A stretch of DNA of 64,000 nucleotides from assembly GCA_036378535.1 (NCBI GenBank), contig DASUWH010000072.1:124001-188000 (forward strand), in the 5' to 3' direction. The position numbers were made by a program, and so were the translations under genes. The notes under the pieces are model-generated. The model searched no databases. It was not told where the DNA came from and was given only the letters and a program-made list of their open reading frames with translations. Of this stretch, positions 41,319 through 49,671 are shown piece by piece. The number at the start of each line of letters is the position of its first letter. Within the stretch, counting starts at the first letter, position 1. This DNA comes from Gp1-AA122 sp036378535. GTDB lineage: Bacteria; Acidobacteriota; Terriglobia; Terriglobales; Acidobacteriaceae.

Positions 41319-41492
41319 ATGCAGACCCAAGAATTGCTTTCGACTCTATTGGCGCCGCCGGTACAACCGCGCGATGTGTTGCTCTCGGCGCTGGTAACCC
41401 TGATCTTATGCCGGCAAGCTTCGTTTGACACGGTTTGGGATTTGACCAATCGCGTTTGCGACCGATATCTCCCGCAAGTACCACGGAAATAG
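41319..41492 (+). CDS. Possible small hypothetical protein
   Basis: A 57-residue frame begins MQTQELLSTLLAPPVQPRD behind a GAGGAG. It contains a Leu-rich amphipathic part (VLLSALVTLILCRQASF) and ends at 41492, shortly before the converging monooxygenase-fold gene. The ribosome binding site and codon-like composition speak for coding; the short length and absence of a known domain speak against. Function unknown. Confidence 0.35.
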   Translation: MQTQELLSTLLAPPVQPRDVLLSALVTLILCRQASFDTVWDLTNRVCDRYLPQVPRK

Positions 41493-41514
41493 GGTTGGTT
41501 GCTCACCAATAAGA

Positions 41515-41537
41515 CCGGGGCTGCCACGCAGCCCCGG
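41515..41537 (-). terminator. Possible terminator hairpin of the monooxygenase-fold gene
   Basis: A 9-bp stem CCGGGGCTG/CAGCCCCGG with a five-base loop lies 25 bp after the gene end. On the minus strand it is followed by TCTTATT, a weak T-run. Confidence 0.45.
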
Positions 41538-41561
41538 TGCTGCACAGCGCGACGGTTGCTT

Positions 41562-41885
41562 CTACGCTGCCAGCGTCTCCACGAAATGCTCGCACAGGGT
41601 GGTTTCGACCCTGAGGAGCTTCCAGTTGATGGGTGCGGTTAGATATGTCTTGAGGATCTGCTCCACTTTGGGGAAGGCTTCCTTCATGTAGACCTCGGCG
41701 TGCTTCTTCTCCGTCCAGAGGCTGATCACGATCATTTTGTCTACATGGTCTTCGGGCATGAAGGGCAGGATCTCGAGGAATCCGGTCTGCTTCTTGAGAA
41801 TCGGGAGTACTTCGTTCTTGATGACTCGAATCAGTTCGTCCTTTTTCTCCATTTTCGGAACGAACTCCAAGATGCGTGCAAACAT
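41562..41885 (-). CDS. Antibiotic biosynthesis monooxygenase (ABM)-fold protein
   Basis: The 107-residue protein fits a dimeric alpha/beta barrel of the ABM/YgiN type: ARILEFVPKMEKKDELIRV, a helix, GFLEILPFMPEDHVDKMIVI, then LWTEKKHAEVYMKEAFPKV. An optimal AAAGGAG lies before the ATG. The fold is used for quinol or haem oxidation and for simple dimeric binding proteins, so a precise activity cannot be given. It stands alone and is divergent from the aldehyde dehydrogenase gene. Confidence 0.78.
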   Translation of the reverse strand: MFARILEFVPKMEKKDELIRVIKNEVLPILKKQTGFLEILPFMPEDHVDKMIVISLWTEKKHAEVYMKEAFPKVEQILKTYLTAPINWKLLRVETTLCEHFVETLAA

Positions 41886-42299
41886 GGGGGATCTCCTTTC
41901 ATTTTGCCTGAGGTTCTTGGGTCGAATACCGAACGAGGGACCGTGTGCCGGCAGCGTTTCTTCCGGCTTGGAACCATTTCATACACCTGCCGGCTCGGAC
42001 CAGGCAGTGATCTCAGCGAATAAATATCCTGAGCTCTCCCAAATCGGGGTGCGAGCGTGGAGGGCCTGTCTCAGCCTGGGAATGACCTGGAGTTCTTTTC
42101 ACAGGAAAGTTGGATATGGCTCGACGCCTGGCAAATTAATGGTTGCACCAGCGTCGGGGCATAGAAATCGGGTACAATTGGCGACCGCTAAAGCATTTGA
42201 TCCAACCTGAACGGCCCACTCACGGGCAGTCGACTCCCTGCTTAGCTGGCAAGGCGGCAGGGTCCGGCACTGCGAATCTGTCGTGCTTAGGAGGAACTC
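41886..42299. other. Divergent intergenic region
   Basis: The 414-bp gap lies between the ABM-fold gene and the aldehyde dehydrogenase gene and should contain both promoters. Open frames here have no protein-like features. No clear promoter pair or operator could be recognised. Confidence 0.4.
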
Positions 42300-43805
42300 A
42301 TGGCAACTGCGCTGAAGTTCATGGAACGGGAAAATAAAGCCAGGAGCTTTATCGAAGAAAAACATCAGATGTTGATCAACGGAAAGTGGGTGGAAGCGGC
42401 ATCGGGAAAGACTTTTCCATCCTACAACCCGGCCACCGGTGAAGTGCTCACCCAGGTGGCGGAAGGCGACCGCGAAGATATCAACCGGGCGGTGAGTGCG
42501 GCGCGCACAGCGTTCGAAAGCGGACCGTGGTCGAAGCTGACCGCCTCCGAGCGCGGGCGGCTGATCTGGAAACTGGCGGACCTGCTGGAAGCCAATCTGG
42601 AAGAATTCGCAGAAATCGAATCTCTCGACAACGGCAAGCCGCTGAAGGTGGCGAGGGCAGCGGATGTTCCCCTCGCGGTCGACCTGTTGCGCTACATGGC
42701 GGGATGGGCGACCAAGATCGAGGGCAACACCATTCCAATTTCTGTTCCGTATACTCCCGGGACGAAGTATCTGGCTTACACACTGCGGGAGCCGGTAGGA
42801 GTCGTGGGCCAGATCATTCCCTGGAATTTCCCCCTGCTGATGGCGGCCTGGAAGCTTGGGCCGGCGCTAGCGACGGGATGTACGGTAGTTCTCAAGCCGG
42901 CGGAACAGACTCCATTAACCGCCTTGCGTTTGGGCGAATTGATGCAGGAAGCGGGTTTCCCGGACGGGGTCGTAAATATTATTCCGGGCTACGGTGAGAC
43001 GGCGGGTGCAGCCCTGGCGGCGCATCCCGGCGTGGATAAGGTGGCGTTTACCGGATCCACTGAAGTCGGCAAACTGATCCTGAAGGCGGCGGCTGGGAAT
43101 CTCAAAAAGGTCTCGCTCGAACTGGGTGGCAAGTCGCCCAACGTGGTCTTTGCCGATGTTGATCTGGACACAGCGATTGCCGGCTCAGCGAGCGCGATCT
43201 TCTTCAACCATGGCCAATGCTGCTGCGCCGGTTCGCGACTATTTGTCGAAGATAAGGTATTCGATAAGGTTGTGGATGGTGTGGCCGCTAATGCCGATAA
43301 GATCAAGCTCGGATCGGGGCTGGATGCCGATACCGATATGGGGCCGCTGGTTTCCGAAGAACAACTGAACCGGGTTTGCGGGTTCCTGAACTCGGGGCTG
43401 TCGGAAGGCGCCAAAGCTGTAGTGGGAGGCAGCCGCCATGGCGACAAGGGCTACTTCGTGAAGCCCACGGTGCTGGTAAATACCAACGACGACATGAAGG
43501 TAGTCCGCGAGGAGATCTTCGGTCCCGTGGTTACGGCAATTCCATTCCGCAACACCGACGACCTGGTCAAGAAGGCCAATAACAGCGAGTACGGTCTGGC
43601 GGCTGGAATCTGGACGCGGGACATCCAGAAGGCGCATCGTATCGCCTCGCAGTTGAGGGCCGGCACGGTGTGGATTAACTGCTACAACATCTTTGACGCC
43701 GCGCTACCTTTTGGCGGCTATAAGCAGTCCGGATGGGGCCGCGAAATGGGGCATGAAGTGCTGGAGCAGTACACGGAAGTGAAATCCGTTTGCACGCCTA
43801 TTTAG
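42300..43805 (+). CDS. NAD(P)-dependent aldehyde dehydrogenase
   Basis: The 501-residue protein is a typical class 1/2-like aldehyde dehydrogenase. Motifs in order are GVVGQIIPWNFPLLMAAWKL (oxyanion Asn in PWNFP), VLKPAEQTPLTALRLGEL, FTGSTEVGKLILKAA, SLELGGKSPNVVFADVD with the general-base Glu, FFNHGQCCCAGSR with the catalytic Cys, and EEIFGPVVTAIPF followed by PFGGYKQSGWGRE. The sequence is closest in style to betaine/retinal-type enzymes that oxidise small or aromatic aldehydes to acids. AGGAGG precedes the ATG. It is monocistronic, closed by a strong terminator at 43825. Confidence 0.94.
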   Translation: MATALKFMERENKARSFIEEKHQMLINGKWVEAASGKTFPSYNPATGEVLTQVAEGDREDINRAVSAARTAFESGPWSKLTASERGRLIWKLADLLEANLEEFAEIESLDNGKPLKVARAADVPLAVDLLRYMAGWATKIEGNTIPISVPYTPGTKYLAYTLREPVGVVGQIIPWNFPLLMAAWKLGPALATGCTVVLKPAEQTPLTALRLGELMQEAGFPDGVVNIIPGYGETAGAALAAHPGVDKVAFTGSTEVGKLILKAAAGNLKKVSLELGGKSPNVVFADVDLDTAIAGSASAIFFNHGQCCCAGSRLFVEDKVFDKVVDGVAANADKIKLGSGLDADTDMGPLVSEEQLNRVCGFLNSGLSEGAKAVVGGSRHGDKGYFVKPTVLVNTNDDMKVVREEIFGPVVTAIPFRNTDDLVKKANNSEYGLAAGIWTRDIQKAHRIASQLRAGTVWINCYNIFDAALPFGGYKQSGWGREMGHEVLEQYTEVKSVCTPI

Positions 43806-43824
43806 GCTTAGAGGAAAGACTGAA

Positions 43825-43860
43825 CCGGCGCTGGCCCGCAGGCCAGCGCCGGTTTTCTTT
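43825..43860 (+). terminator. Rho-independent terminator of the aldehyde dehydrogenase gene
   Basis: A 12-bp perfect stem (CCGGCGCTGGCC/GGCCAGCGCCGG) with a four-base loop is followed by TTTTCTTT. Confidence 0.95.
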
Positions 43861-43884
43861 GTGATTCCGCATTCCACGCAAAGG

Positions 43885-43914
43885 AAAACCCGGGGAGCGC
43901 CCCCCGGGTTTTTT
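43885..43914. terminator. Bidirectional terminator between converging genes
   Basis: AAAACCCGGGG-AGCGCC-CCCCGGGTTTTTT can end transcription on both strands: there is a T-run after the stem on the plus strand and TTTT after it on the minus strand. It lies 20 bp beyond the end of the PEP-CTERM gene at 43934. Confidence 0.88.
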
Positions 43915-43933
43915 CTACAGACCTTGATTCGTT

Positions 43934-44548
43934 TCAGCCACGAAGACGACGCCGTACCAGTCCTGCCAAGCCGACGAGTCCAGTTCCCAGCAGACTGAGA
44001 GTGCCAGGTTCGGGAACCGTTGCAGACGAACTGGCGAAGCCGGTCGGGCTTGGGCAATTGGTGCTAATCGCACCATTGCTGCCCGGGCTGCACCAGTGAA
44101 CGGAAACTACGTTTCCGTTGTTATTGGCAAGAAGGTTCGACGTGCTCATGCCGAGAATGTTGAAGTTTAAGCCGCTAACGCTCGTATTGCCGCCACCGAG
44201 ATTGAACTTCACAACGCCCCAGGTGAACTTGCCCGCGCCGTTATTCACGCCGGCATTCAAAGCGGCGCTGCCAGCACCGAATTCCGTGGTGCTGAAGCCG
44301 GTGAGGCTCAGGTTCAATCCGCTAACGGTGTTGAACAGGAAACCGCCAGCATTCGAGTTGGCCTGGATGGTAAAACCGCCGGTCATGGTCACTTTTACGG
44401 ACACTCCGCCCGAGATGTCCTTAATCTGAACCGTGCCACAGTTTGTCCCACCACAATTCAGTGTGAAGCCCACACTGTTAGCGCTCGCCGCCGGTGCCAA
44501 GAGCGCTACCGACACCGCCAAAATTAAGACGAAAAAGCGCATGCGCAT
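43934..44548 (-). CDS. PEP-CTERM sorting domain-containing exported protein
   Basis: The 204-residue protein has a signal peptide (FFVLILAVSVALLAPAASA), a low-charge Asn/Gly/Ser/Val-rich body and a textbook PEP-CTERM tag: ATVPEPGTLSLLGTGLVGLA then GLVRRRLRG. The body starts with a Cys pair (NCGGTNCGTVQI), and a second pair (WCSPGSNGAISTNC) lies near the tag, suggesting two disulfides. The body does not obviously resemble the 8.2-kb and 62-kb members. GAGGAG precedes the ATG. Role in the cell envelope or matrix is inferred from the tag. Confidence 0.9.
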   Translation of the reverse strand: MRMRFFVLILAVSVALLAPAASANSVGFTLNCGGTNCGTVQIKDISGGVSVKVTMTGGFTIQANSNAGGFLFNTVSGLNLSLTGFSTTEFGAGSAALNAGVNNGAGKFTWGVVKFNLGGGNTSVSGLNFNILGMSTSNLLANNNGNVVSVHWCSPGSNGAISTNCPSPTGFASSSATVPEPGTLSLLGTGLVGLAGLVRRRLRG

Positions 44549-44655
44549 GGATCTAGCTCCTCGTAAGGTGGGCGACCTGGGGAGGAGGGTACTATCGCCC
44601 CCACCCTGAGCTATGCACGACCGGGGCCGTTGTTGGTGGATTTCATCAACGCTTT

Positions 44656-45327
44656 TTATGTCATTGATAAAACGTTAGTTGTCGAGCTATTGAAAGGTGC
44701 AAATTTAACTCTGTCACGGCGACGCAGTGCATTGAATTGCACATTACATGCGGCGAGGTAACACTCCGGCCGGTTACTTACCGCGGGATTAAACTCACCT
44801 GCAGAACTCCCATTTTCCGCCAGCAGCCTGGTGATCTCGCCTTCCCACATAGACGGATTGGTTGGTCCGACGTGTTTGGCATCGATACGCCCGTCGCGGC
44901 CAATGAGGAAGGCGATCGGGAGTCCGAAAATGCCCCCGTAGAGTTCACCGAGCCGGGCGCCCCCGAGGGCGACGGGATAATTCATATGGAAGTCTCGGTA
45001 GAACTGACGGACTGGTTCGGGCCCGTCGTCCATGGAGATCCCAATGATCTGCAGGCCGCGATCCCGGTATTTGTTCTGCAGTTGAACGAATATCGGAATC
45101 TCCTCGCGGCAGGGACCGCACCAGGTCGCCCAGAAATCGAGCAGGATCACCTTGCCACGATAGCTGGCTAGGTTGAGTTGCTTTCCGTCGAGGGCAATTA
45201 CGGAAAATTCAGGAGCTTGGGAGCCGGGCTGGAGTTGGCCCGTGTGTCCGGGCGACCGGTGCCGGGAAGCCAATGCGAGCGCTAACAGCAAACCGGCCGC
45301 GCCGATCAGAATCCAGAGATATCTCAA
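44656..45327 (-). CDS. TlpA-family thiol:disulfide oxidoreductase, membrane-anchored
   Basis: The 223-residue protein has an N-terminal anchor or signal (LWILIGAAGLLLALALA) and a thioredoxin-fold domain of the TlpA/ResA type. The active site is FWATWCGPCREEIP (CxxC), and the family's cis-Pro is in GLPIAFLIGRDG. After the domain there is an unusual tail of about 50 residues with two further cysteines (PECYLAACNVQ). The start is TTG. It lies 28 bp downstream of the rhodanese-like gene on the same strand, so both are likely cotranscribed. TlpA proteins reduce periplasmic disulfides, for example during cytochrome c maturation; the specific target is unknown. Confidence 0.88.
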   Translation of the reverse strand: MRYLWILIGAAGLLLALALASRHRSPGHTGQLQPGSQAPEFSVIALDGKQLNLASYRGKVILLDFWATWCGPCREEIPIFVQLQNKYRDRGLQIIGISMDDGPEPVRQFYRDFHMNYPVALGGARLGELYGGIFGLPIAFLIGRDGRIDAKHVGPTNPSMWEGEITRLLAENGSSAGEFNPAVSNRPECYLAACNVQFNALRRRDRVKFAPFNSSTTNVLSMT

Positions 45328-45355
45328 TCGTTTTTCCCGTAGGAAGAAGGCGGCA

Positions 45356-45871
45356 TCAATCCCCTTTCGCGGTCGGGTATCCCTTATCGACCCAGTTGGT
45401 GCCGAAGTTTTCCGCGATATAAAGTACTTTCACATTGGAAAAGCCCATCGACTGCGACAGCTCCCAGGCAGGCTTGATGTTGGGGCAATGACCCCAGGGG
45501 CAACAGCCGCAGTAGAGAATGATCCGTGTTTTCCTCGCTACCGATTGCAGGCGTTGCCGAAGTTTCTCCAGTCCGGCGGCGCTGGAAGCAGGCCCGACGT
45601 ATTCGGATCCCGGAACGTGGGCCTCCTGATAGAGGACATGAGAGCCCACCTGGATCAGGAGCGGCTTTTCGCCTTGCGGCGCGGCGAGAAGCTTAATCAG
45701 TTCCTCTGGCTGGATGAGTCCGGCCGCGGGAATGGAGTTGGCCTGAAAGATATAAGGAACCACAAGCACTGAAGCAGAGGGATGGGAATATCCAGTGACG
45801 GGGACCGAAATCGTAAGAACTAAAAACAGAACCACCATAATACTTACCACCAACACGACATGGTTCTTCAT
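45356..45871 (-). CDS. Rhodanese-like domain protein, exported
   Basis: The 171-residue protein has a membrane helix or signal at the N-terminus (HVVLVVSIMVVLFLVLTISV) and a single rhodanese-like domain. The domain runs through LIQPEELIKLLAAPQGEKPL, HVPGSEYVGPAS, the active-site loop LYCGCCPWGHCPN and AWELSQSMGFSNVKVL. The loop holds four cysteines, more than the single catalytic Cys of normal rhodaneses, which suggests redox or metal chemistry. GAGAGGAC precedes the ATG at 45871. The coupled TlpA-like gene downstream could reduce this cysteine cluster; that is inference from position. Confidence 0.82.
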   Translation of the reverse strand: MKNHVVLVVSIMVVLFLVLTISVPVTGYSHPSASVLVVPYIFQANSIPAAGLIQPEELIKLLAAPQGEKPLLIQVGSHVLYQEAHVPGSEYVGPASSAAGLEKLRQRLQSVARKTRIILYCGCCPWGHCPNIKPAWELSQSMGFSNVKVLYIAENFGTNWVDKGYPTAKGD

Positions 45872-45992
45872 GAGTCCTCTCACCAATTATCAAATCGTTG
45901 TTCGGGGTTGTGCAAGCGAGAGCCACGGCACGCGTTCTTCAGAAACCCCTTAGGCACTTCTAGAGGCAAGAGGTTTGACTTAAAAAGTTGGT

Positions 45993-46523
45993 ATGACTCA
46001 TAGCCAACTGGTGCGCCTGGCGGAAAGATGGCTTCGACAGCAGGGGTGCCGGATCGTTCTGAGCGAGCAGACCGCTGAGTCCGGAGAGGTGCCGGACGCT
46101 ATCGGTTGGATGGCGGACTGCCACTCGATCGTGGTCGAGTGCAAAGTGTCGCGTGCTGACTTTCTGGCGGATGAGCAAAAACGCTGCCGCCAAAAACCTG
46201 GAAGCGCTATGGGCTGCGAGCGTCTGTTCCTGACTCCAGCGGGCCTGCTCCGGCACGAGATGATTCCCGAGGGCTGGGGGCTATTGGAGGCGCGCAGGAC
46301 TGCGGTCGAGGTTGTGGCCAGGCCAGGAGGGCGTTCCGACCGAAAAGAGAAGGGACTGAAGGCTGAGATGGCTTTGCTGCTGGCCAGTTTGCGCCGAGTC
46401 GAGGTGAGAATCGAGCCGCAAACCATCACCGAATTTCTCAAATGGAAGAACCGAATGGCCGCGTATAACGGCGGACAGCTGCCCAAAGGCCTTGTTCCGG
46501 TCGAGCGGGAACTGGGGCTTTAA
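45993..46523 (+). CDS. PD-(D/E)XK nuclease-like hypothetical protein
   Basis: The 176-residue protein has an early helix (LVRLAERWLRQQGCRIVL) followed by VPDAIGWMADCHSIVVECKV, which fits the D...ExK core of the PD-(D/E)XK nuclease fold. The next segment SRADFLADEQKRCRQKP and RLFLTPAGLLRHEMIPEGWG are typical of a family of small phage and chromosomal proteins of unknown role. The C-terminal helix is basic. Nuclease activity is inferred from the core residues only. It is followed, eight bases after its stop, by the second copy of the palindromic element. Confidence 0.65.
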   Translation: MTHSQLVRLAERWLRQQGCRIVLSEQTAESGEVPDAIGWMADCHSIVVECKVSRADFLADEQKRCRQKPGSAMGCERLFLTPAGLLRHEMIPEGWGLLEARRTAVEVVARPGGRSDRKEKGLKAEMALLLASLRRVEVRIEPQTITEFLKWKNRMAAYNGGQLPKGLVPVERELGL

Positions 46524-46526
46524 TGA

Positions 46527-46746
46527 TTTTGAAAGGGCGCGGCTTCACAGGTTGCGGGAAAACTCATACATACATCAAGAGGCGACCCTCAGGCGCTAAA
46601 GCGCGGACGTGTATTCAACGGCTTAGCGGCACGAGTAAACTCGTGCCCTTCCCCATTTTACTTGCCTGGTTCTTTTTTCCGCAGCCTCTTCAGCCGCGCC
46701 GTCCGGAGCCGCATAAAGATTGAGAGTTTATCGCCCCTGGGGGGAG
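46527..46746. mobile_element. Palindromic MITE-like element, copy 2
   Basis: The core (CAGGCGCTAAAGCGCGGACG and GGCTTAGCGGCACGAGTAAA) has the same orientation as in copy 1 at 16.3 kb. The left flank (TTTTGAAAGGGCGCGGCTTC) is the reverse complement of the right flank of copy 1. The right arm (GCAGCCTCTTCAGCCGCGC, then GTCCGGAGCCGCATAAAGAT) is the reverse complement of the left flank of copy 1. No coding capacity. Confidence 0.7.
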
Positions 46747-46772
46747 GGGAGTTCGCTCGAGCGAATCGATGG

Positions 46773-48044
46773 TCACCGACTTGAACTGGCGCCGGCGCGA
46801 CGACGCTTGCTTTCCGGTCCGTCCAACTCCACGCGATTTCGGCCGCCTTCCTTGGCGCGGTACAAAGCCTTGTCTGCGGCCGCGATCACCTGATCGACCT
46901 TGTGGTTTTTGGTGCTGGGTTCAGCCACGCCGATACTGACGGTTACTGAAACTTCGTCTCCCCGCCGGGGCACGGTCTTGCGTCCCTGTTTGTTGGCGGT
47001 TTGTCTGCGGTCCTCGGGCCCGCGGGGAGTTTTCCGGCGGTCAATGTGCCCGCGGATTTTGAACGGCGAAGTCTCTATAGCTCGCCGCAGCGACTCCAAG
47101 TGTTCGAACGCATCCTTTGCGGATTTGTCCGAGAACACGATGGCGAACTCTTCGCCGCCGCAGCGGAAGGCCTTGCCGCCGCCGGTTACCGCCGCCAAGC
47201 GGGAGGCCACCATGCGCAGGACGTCATCCCCGGTATCGTGGCCGTAGGTGTCGTTGAAGCTCTTGAAGTGATCGATGTCGACGATGGCAATCGCATATTG
47301 ATTTTCCAGGCCAAGGAGAAGTTCATTGAAGGCGCGGCGGCCGGGCAGGCCGGTGAGTTCGTCATGGTAGGCCATCAAATAAGATGTCTCGATCACGGCG
47401 CTAACTGTGATCAAGGCGGCCGTTGCCAAATAGGCGGTGGCGCTCGGTCCCAATCCTCCCGCATTGAGCGCCATTCCGCTCGCGATCAGTGCCCACAACG
47501 AGCCGCTTTCAATCGGCTTGCGATAGATCAGGAAGCGCAGCAACAGGACGACCGCCACGGCCGTGAAACTCAGCAGGGCCGGTTGTGGCAAGTGGATCCA
47601 TGTAAACCAATGCTCGTCAACGAATGAGGCCGTAAGCAGGCTGGGTCCGGCCGCGTGATCAGGACGGCAGGCCAGCGCCACAAACACCGACTGGATGAAA
47701 ATCAGGAATAACCGCGACGCCACTGCCGGGACGGTAAAGCCGCGCTCTTGAATAAGAGAAAAGACCAGGAAATTCAGCGGCACCAGCGTGCTGAGGCTCG
47801 CGAATGCCATGCGCGCGGGAGCAGGCGAAGCGGGAGGCGCAGCCGAAAAGAAACTGAGAGCACGCTCTGCCAATAACAACACAATTAAGGTGAAAAATAC
47901 GCGGGTGGAATGAAAACGCCAGGCCAGCAGCAATCCTGCGAGGAAGGCCGCAACATAATAGAAGCTGAACACCGCCGTCGGAACCGCGAACCAGTCGAGG
48001 TTCACTAATAATGCGGTGGCCACCAGCAACAGACTGCCGGGCAC
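46773..48044 (-). CDS. Membrane-bound diguanylate cyclase (GGDEF domain)
   Basis: The 423-residue protein has six or seven transmembrane helices in the first 210 residues, a MASE-like sensor part. A GGDEF domain follows at about residues 225-400, with DELTGLPGRRAFNELL, the substrate-binding DIDHFKSFNDTYGHDTGDD, and the active-site CGGEEFAIVFSD. In this domain a charged linker of about 35 residues (RGHIDRRKTPRGPEDRRQT) interrupts the sequence before VSVSIGVA-like VTVSIGVAEP. It makes cyclic di-GMP from GTP. The start is GTG, with no good ATG. Two PilZ-like proteins in the window are possible receptors. Confidence 0.9.
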   Translation of the reverse strand: MPGSLLLVATALLVNLDWFAVPTAVFSFYYVAAFLAGLLLAWRFHSTRVFFTLIVLLLAERALSFFSAAPPASPAPARMAFASLSTLVPLNFLVFSLIQERGFTVPAVASRLFLIFIQSVFVALACRPDHAAGPSLLTASFVDEHWFTWIHLPQPALLSFTAVAVVLLLRFLIYRKPIESGSLWALIASGMALNAGGLGPSATAYLATAALITVSAVIETSYLMAYHDELTGLPGRRAFNELLLGLENQYAIAIVDIDHFKSFNDTYGHDTGDDVLRMVASRLAAVTGGGKAFRCGGEEFAIVFSDKSAKDAFEHLESLRRAIETSPFKIRGHIDRRKTPRGPEDRRQTANKQGRKTVPRRGDEVSVTVSIGVAEPSTKNHKVDQVIAAADKALYRAKEGGRNRVELDGPESKRRRAGASSSR

Positions 48045-48282
48045 GAGCAGCGACTTAAGGGTCCACCGATCCAGTCGAATTTCCCCCTCAACCGATCTTA
48101 CGAATTATCAGCGTGAAGGCGCTGGTGCTTAGTAACCCGAGTGGTTCGCAAACGGAAGCGGGGCGGTTCCATTGTGCATCCCGTGTTCTTTTTCAGGAAC
48201 CCAAGACCTTGGTGCAAGTGTTCTCTCATTGAAGTCGGCAGGCTTCGAACCTACATTCGATTTCGTGAATTAGAACCCATTC

Positions 48283-49014
48283 ATGAGAATCCTGATCATA
48301 GAAGAGGATGCCCCTCTGGCCAGCTTTTTGGCGCAAGCCCTGGCTGCGGAACAGTACGAAGTGGACGTTTGCCCCAGGAATCGCAAGGAAGGCTTAGAAA
48401 AAGACTCTGACCTGGTGGTGCTCGACCTCAGCCTGCCGTCGGAACAGAGTGTGGCGGCGGTGCAATCGATCCGATGTCGCATCCCCACGATTCTGATCGT
48501 GGTGCTGACCATGCGGCAGCGCAGCGAGGACGTGGTCCGCTTGTTGGATGCGGGAGCGGACGATTATCTGGCCAAACCGTTTGCCTACGCCGAACTGTCG
48601 GCGCGCATCCGCGCATTGAAGCGCCGCAGCCGTTTAGCTTCCGATGCTGTCCTGAGAATAGGAGACCTCAGCCTGGACCGGGTGCAGCGGCAGGTGGCGC
48701 GGGCGGGCAAGGTTATCGATCTGACCATGAAGGAGTTCTCGCTGCTGGAGTTTCTGATGCGGAATACCGGGAGGGGAGTCAGCCGGGCCGCCATCCTCGA
48801 GCATGTCTGGAAGGCGCTGCCCTCGCCGGGTTCCACGAACGTGATCGATGTCTACATCGCCTACTTGCGAAAGAAAATTGACCAGGGTTGGCCCGAGAAA
48901 TTGATCCACACGACGCGTGGAGTCGGGTACGAAATCAGCTGTCCGGACCGAACCTCCGGGTCCAGAGTGGCGGAGCCAGATTCAGCGATGGCATTGGCAG
49001 GTACGCGAGATTGA
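48283..49014 (+). CDS. OmpR/PhoB-family response regulator
   Basis: The 243-residue protein has an N-terminal receiver domain with the acidic pocket (IIEEDAP), phosphoacceptor Asp48 in LVVLDLSLPSEQ, LTMRQRSEDVVRLLDAGADD, and the conserved Lys in YLAKPFAYAEL. A C-terminal winged helix-turn-helix follows, with LTMKEFSLLEFLMRNTGRGV, SRAAILEHVW, and VIDVYIAYLRKKID followed by TTRGVGYEI. The cognate histidine kinase is not adjacent. It directly precedes the truncated sigma-54 activator, 12 bp downstream, so the two were probably an operon connected with the flagellar locus. Confidence 0.93.
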   Translation: MRILIIEEDAPLASFLAQALAAEQYEVDVCPRNRKEGLEKDSDLVVLDLSLPSEQSVAAVQSIRCRIPTILIVVLTMRQRSEDVVRLLDAGADDYLAKPFAYAELSARIRALKRRSRLASDAVLRIGDLSLDRVQRQVARAGKVIDLTMKEFSLLEFLMRNTGRGVSRAAILEHVWKALPSPGSTNVIDVYIAYLRKKIDQGWPEKLIHTTRGVGYEISCPDRTSGSRVAEPDSAMALAGTRD

Positions 49015-49026
49015 CCGGGAGAAATC

Positions 49027-49671
49027 ATGTCGGCAATTAGATCCTTTCCTGCTCTGCCCGATGGCGGAGTTCTGGTCGTTAATCCGAGTGGGCGCTGGCC
49101 CGAGCAGTTGATCCATGACTTGAGTGGGCAAGAGCATAGGGTTGGCACCGCCAGCGGAGGCGCGGACGCCCTGCAGAAACTGGAAAGCGGTGCCTGGAAG
49201 ACGCTCCTCATGGAGCCTGAACTTCCCGATCTTGATCCCTGCGAAGTTGCCGAACTGGCGAGGATGCGGTATCCGGGACTGGAAGTGCGCTTCCTGAACG
49301 GTGCTCATTCGGGCGGAGGGGATGGGAGAGGTATGCCGGTGGAGATCCCTCCCGTACCGCCCGCCTGGAACCCTCAGGAGGCTCCCGCTTTTCGTGAAGG
49401 GTATGGCAGCCGGTTTGAGTCCAGCCCGGAACCGCTGCCGGGAATGGTAGGCAGTTCTGCCGCCATGATGCGGGTCTATGAGCTTGCCCGGCGTGTGGCT
49501 GCGCGGACCACCACTGTCCTGATCACGGGGGCGACCGGAACCGGGAAAGAAGTGATAGCCCGCGCGCTGCACCAGCTCAGTCCGCGCGCATCGCGGCCGT
49601 TCATCGTCGTAAACTGCGCTGCCATATACGCGACAGCGCCCGGACCTGATCGAAGGCCCGGTATCCATTGA
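49027..49671 (+). pseudogene. Sigma-54-dependent activator truncated in the AAA+ domain
   Basis: The reading frame starts MSAIRSFPALPDGG. It encodes a degenerate receiver-like domain (about residues 12-95), a Pro-rich linker, and the beginning of a sigma-54-interacting AAA+ domain: GMVGSSAAMMRVYELARRVA, then LITGATGTGKEVIARALHQL with the Walker A and PFIVVNCAAI. Normally this continues PEXLLESELFGHEKGAFTGA. Here it breaks off at 49623 and 14 unrelated residues follow to a stop at 49671. The lost part includes the GAFTGA loop, Walker B, and the Fis-type DNA-binding domain. It cannot act as a normal activator. It was probably a flagellar gene regulator, given the adjacent flgK and flgL. Confidence 0.88.

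Noticed and set aside
41183..41545. 120-residue minus-strand frame next to the tRNA
   Set aside because: It overlaps a hairpin and the more plausible plus-strand small frame, and its composition is not protein-like.
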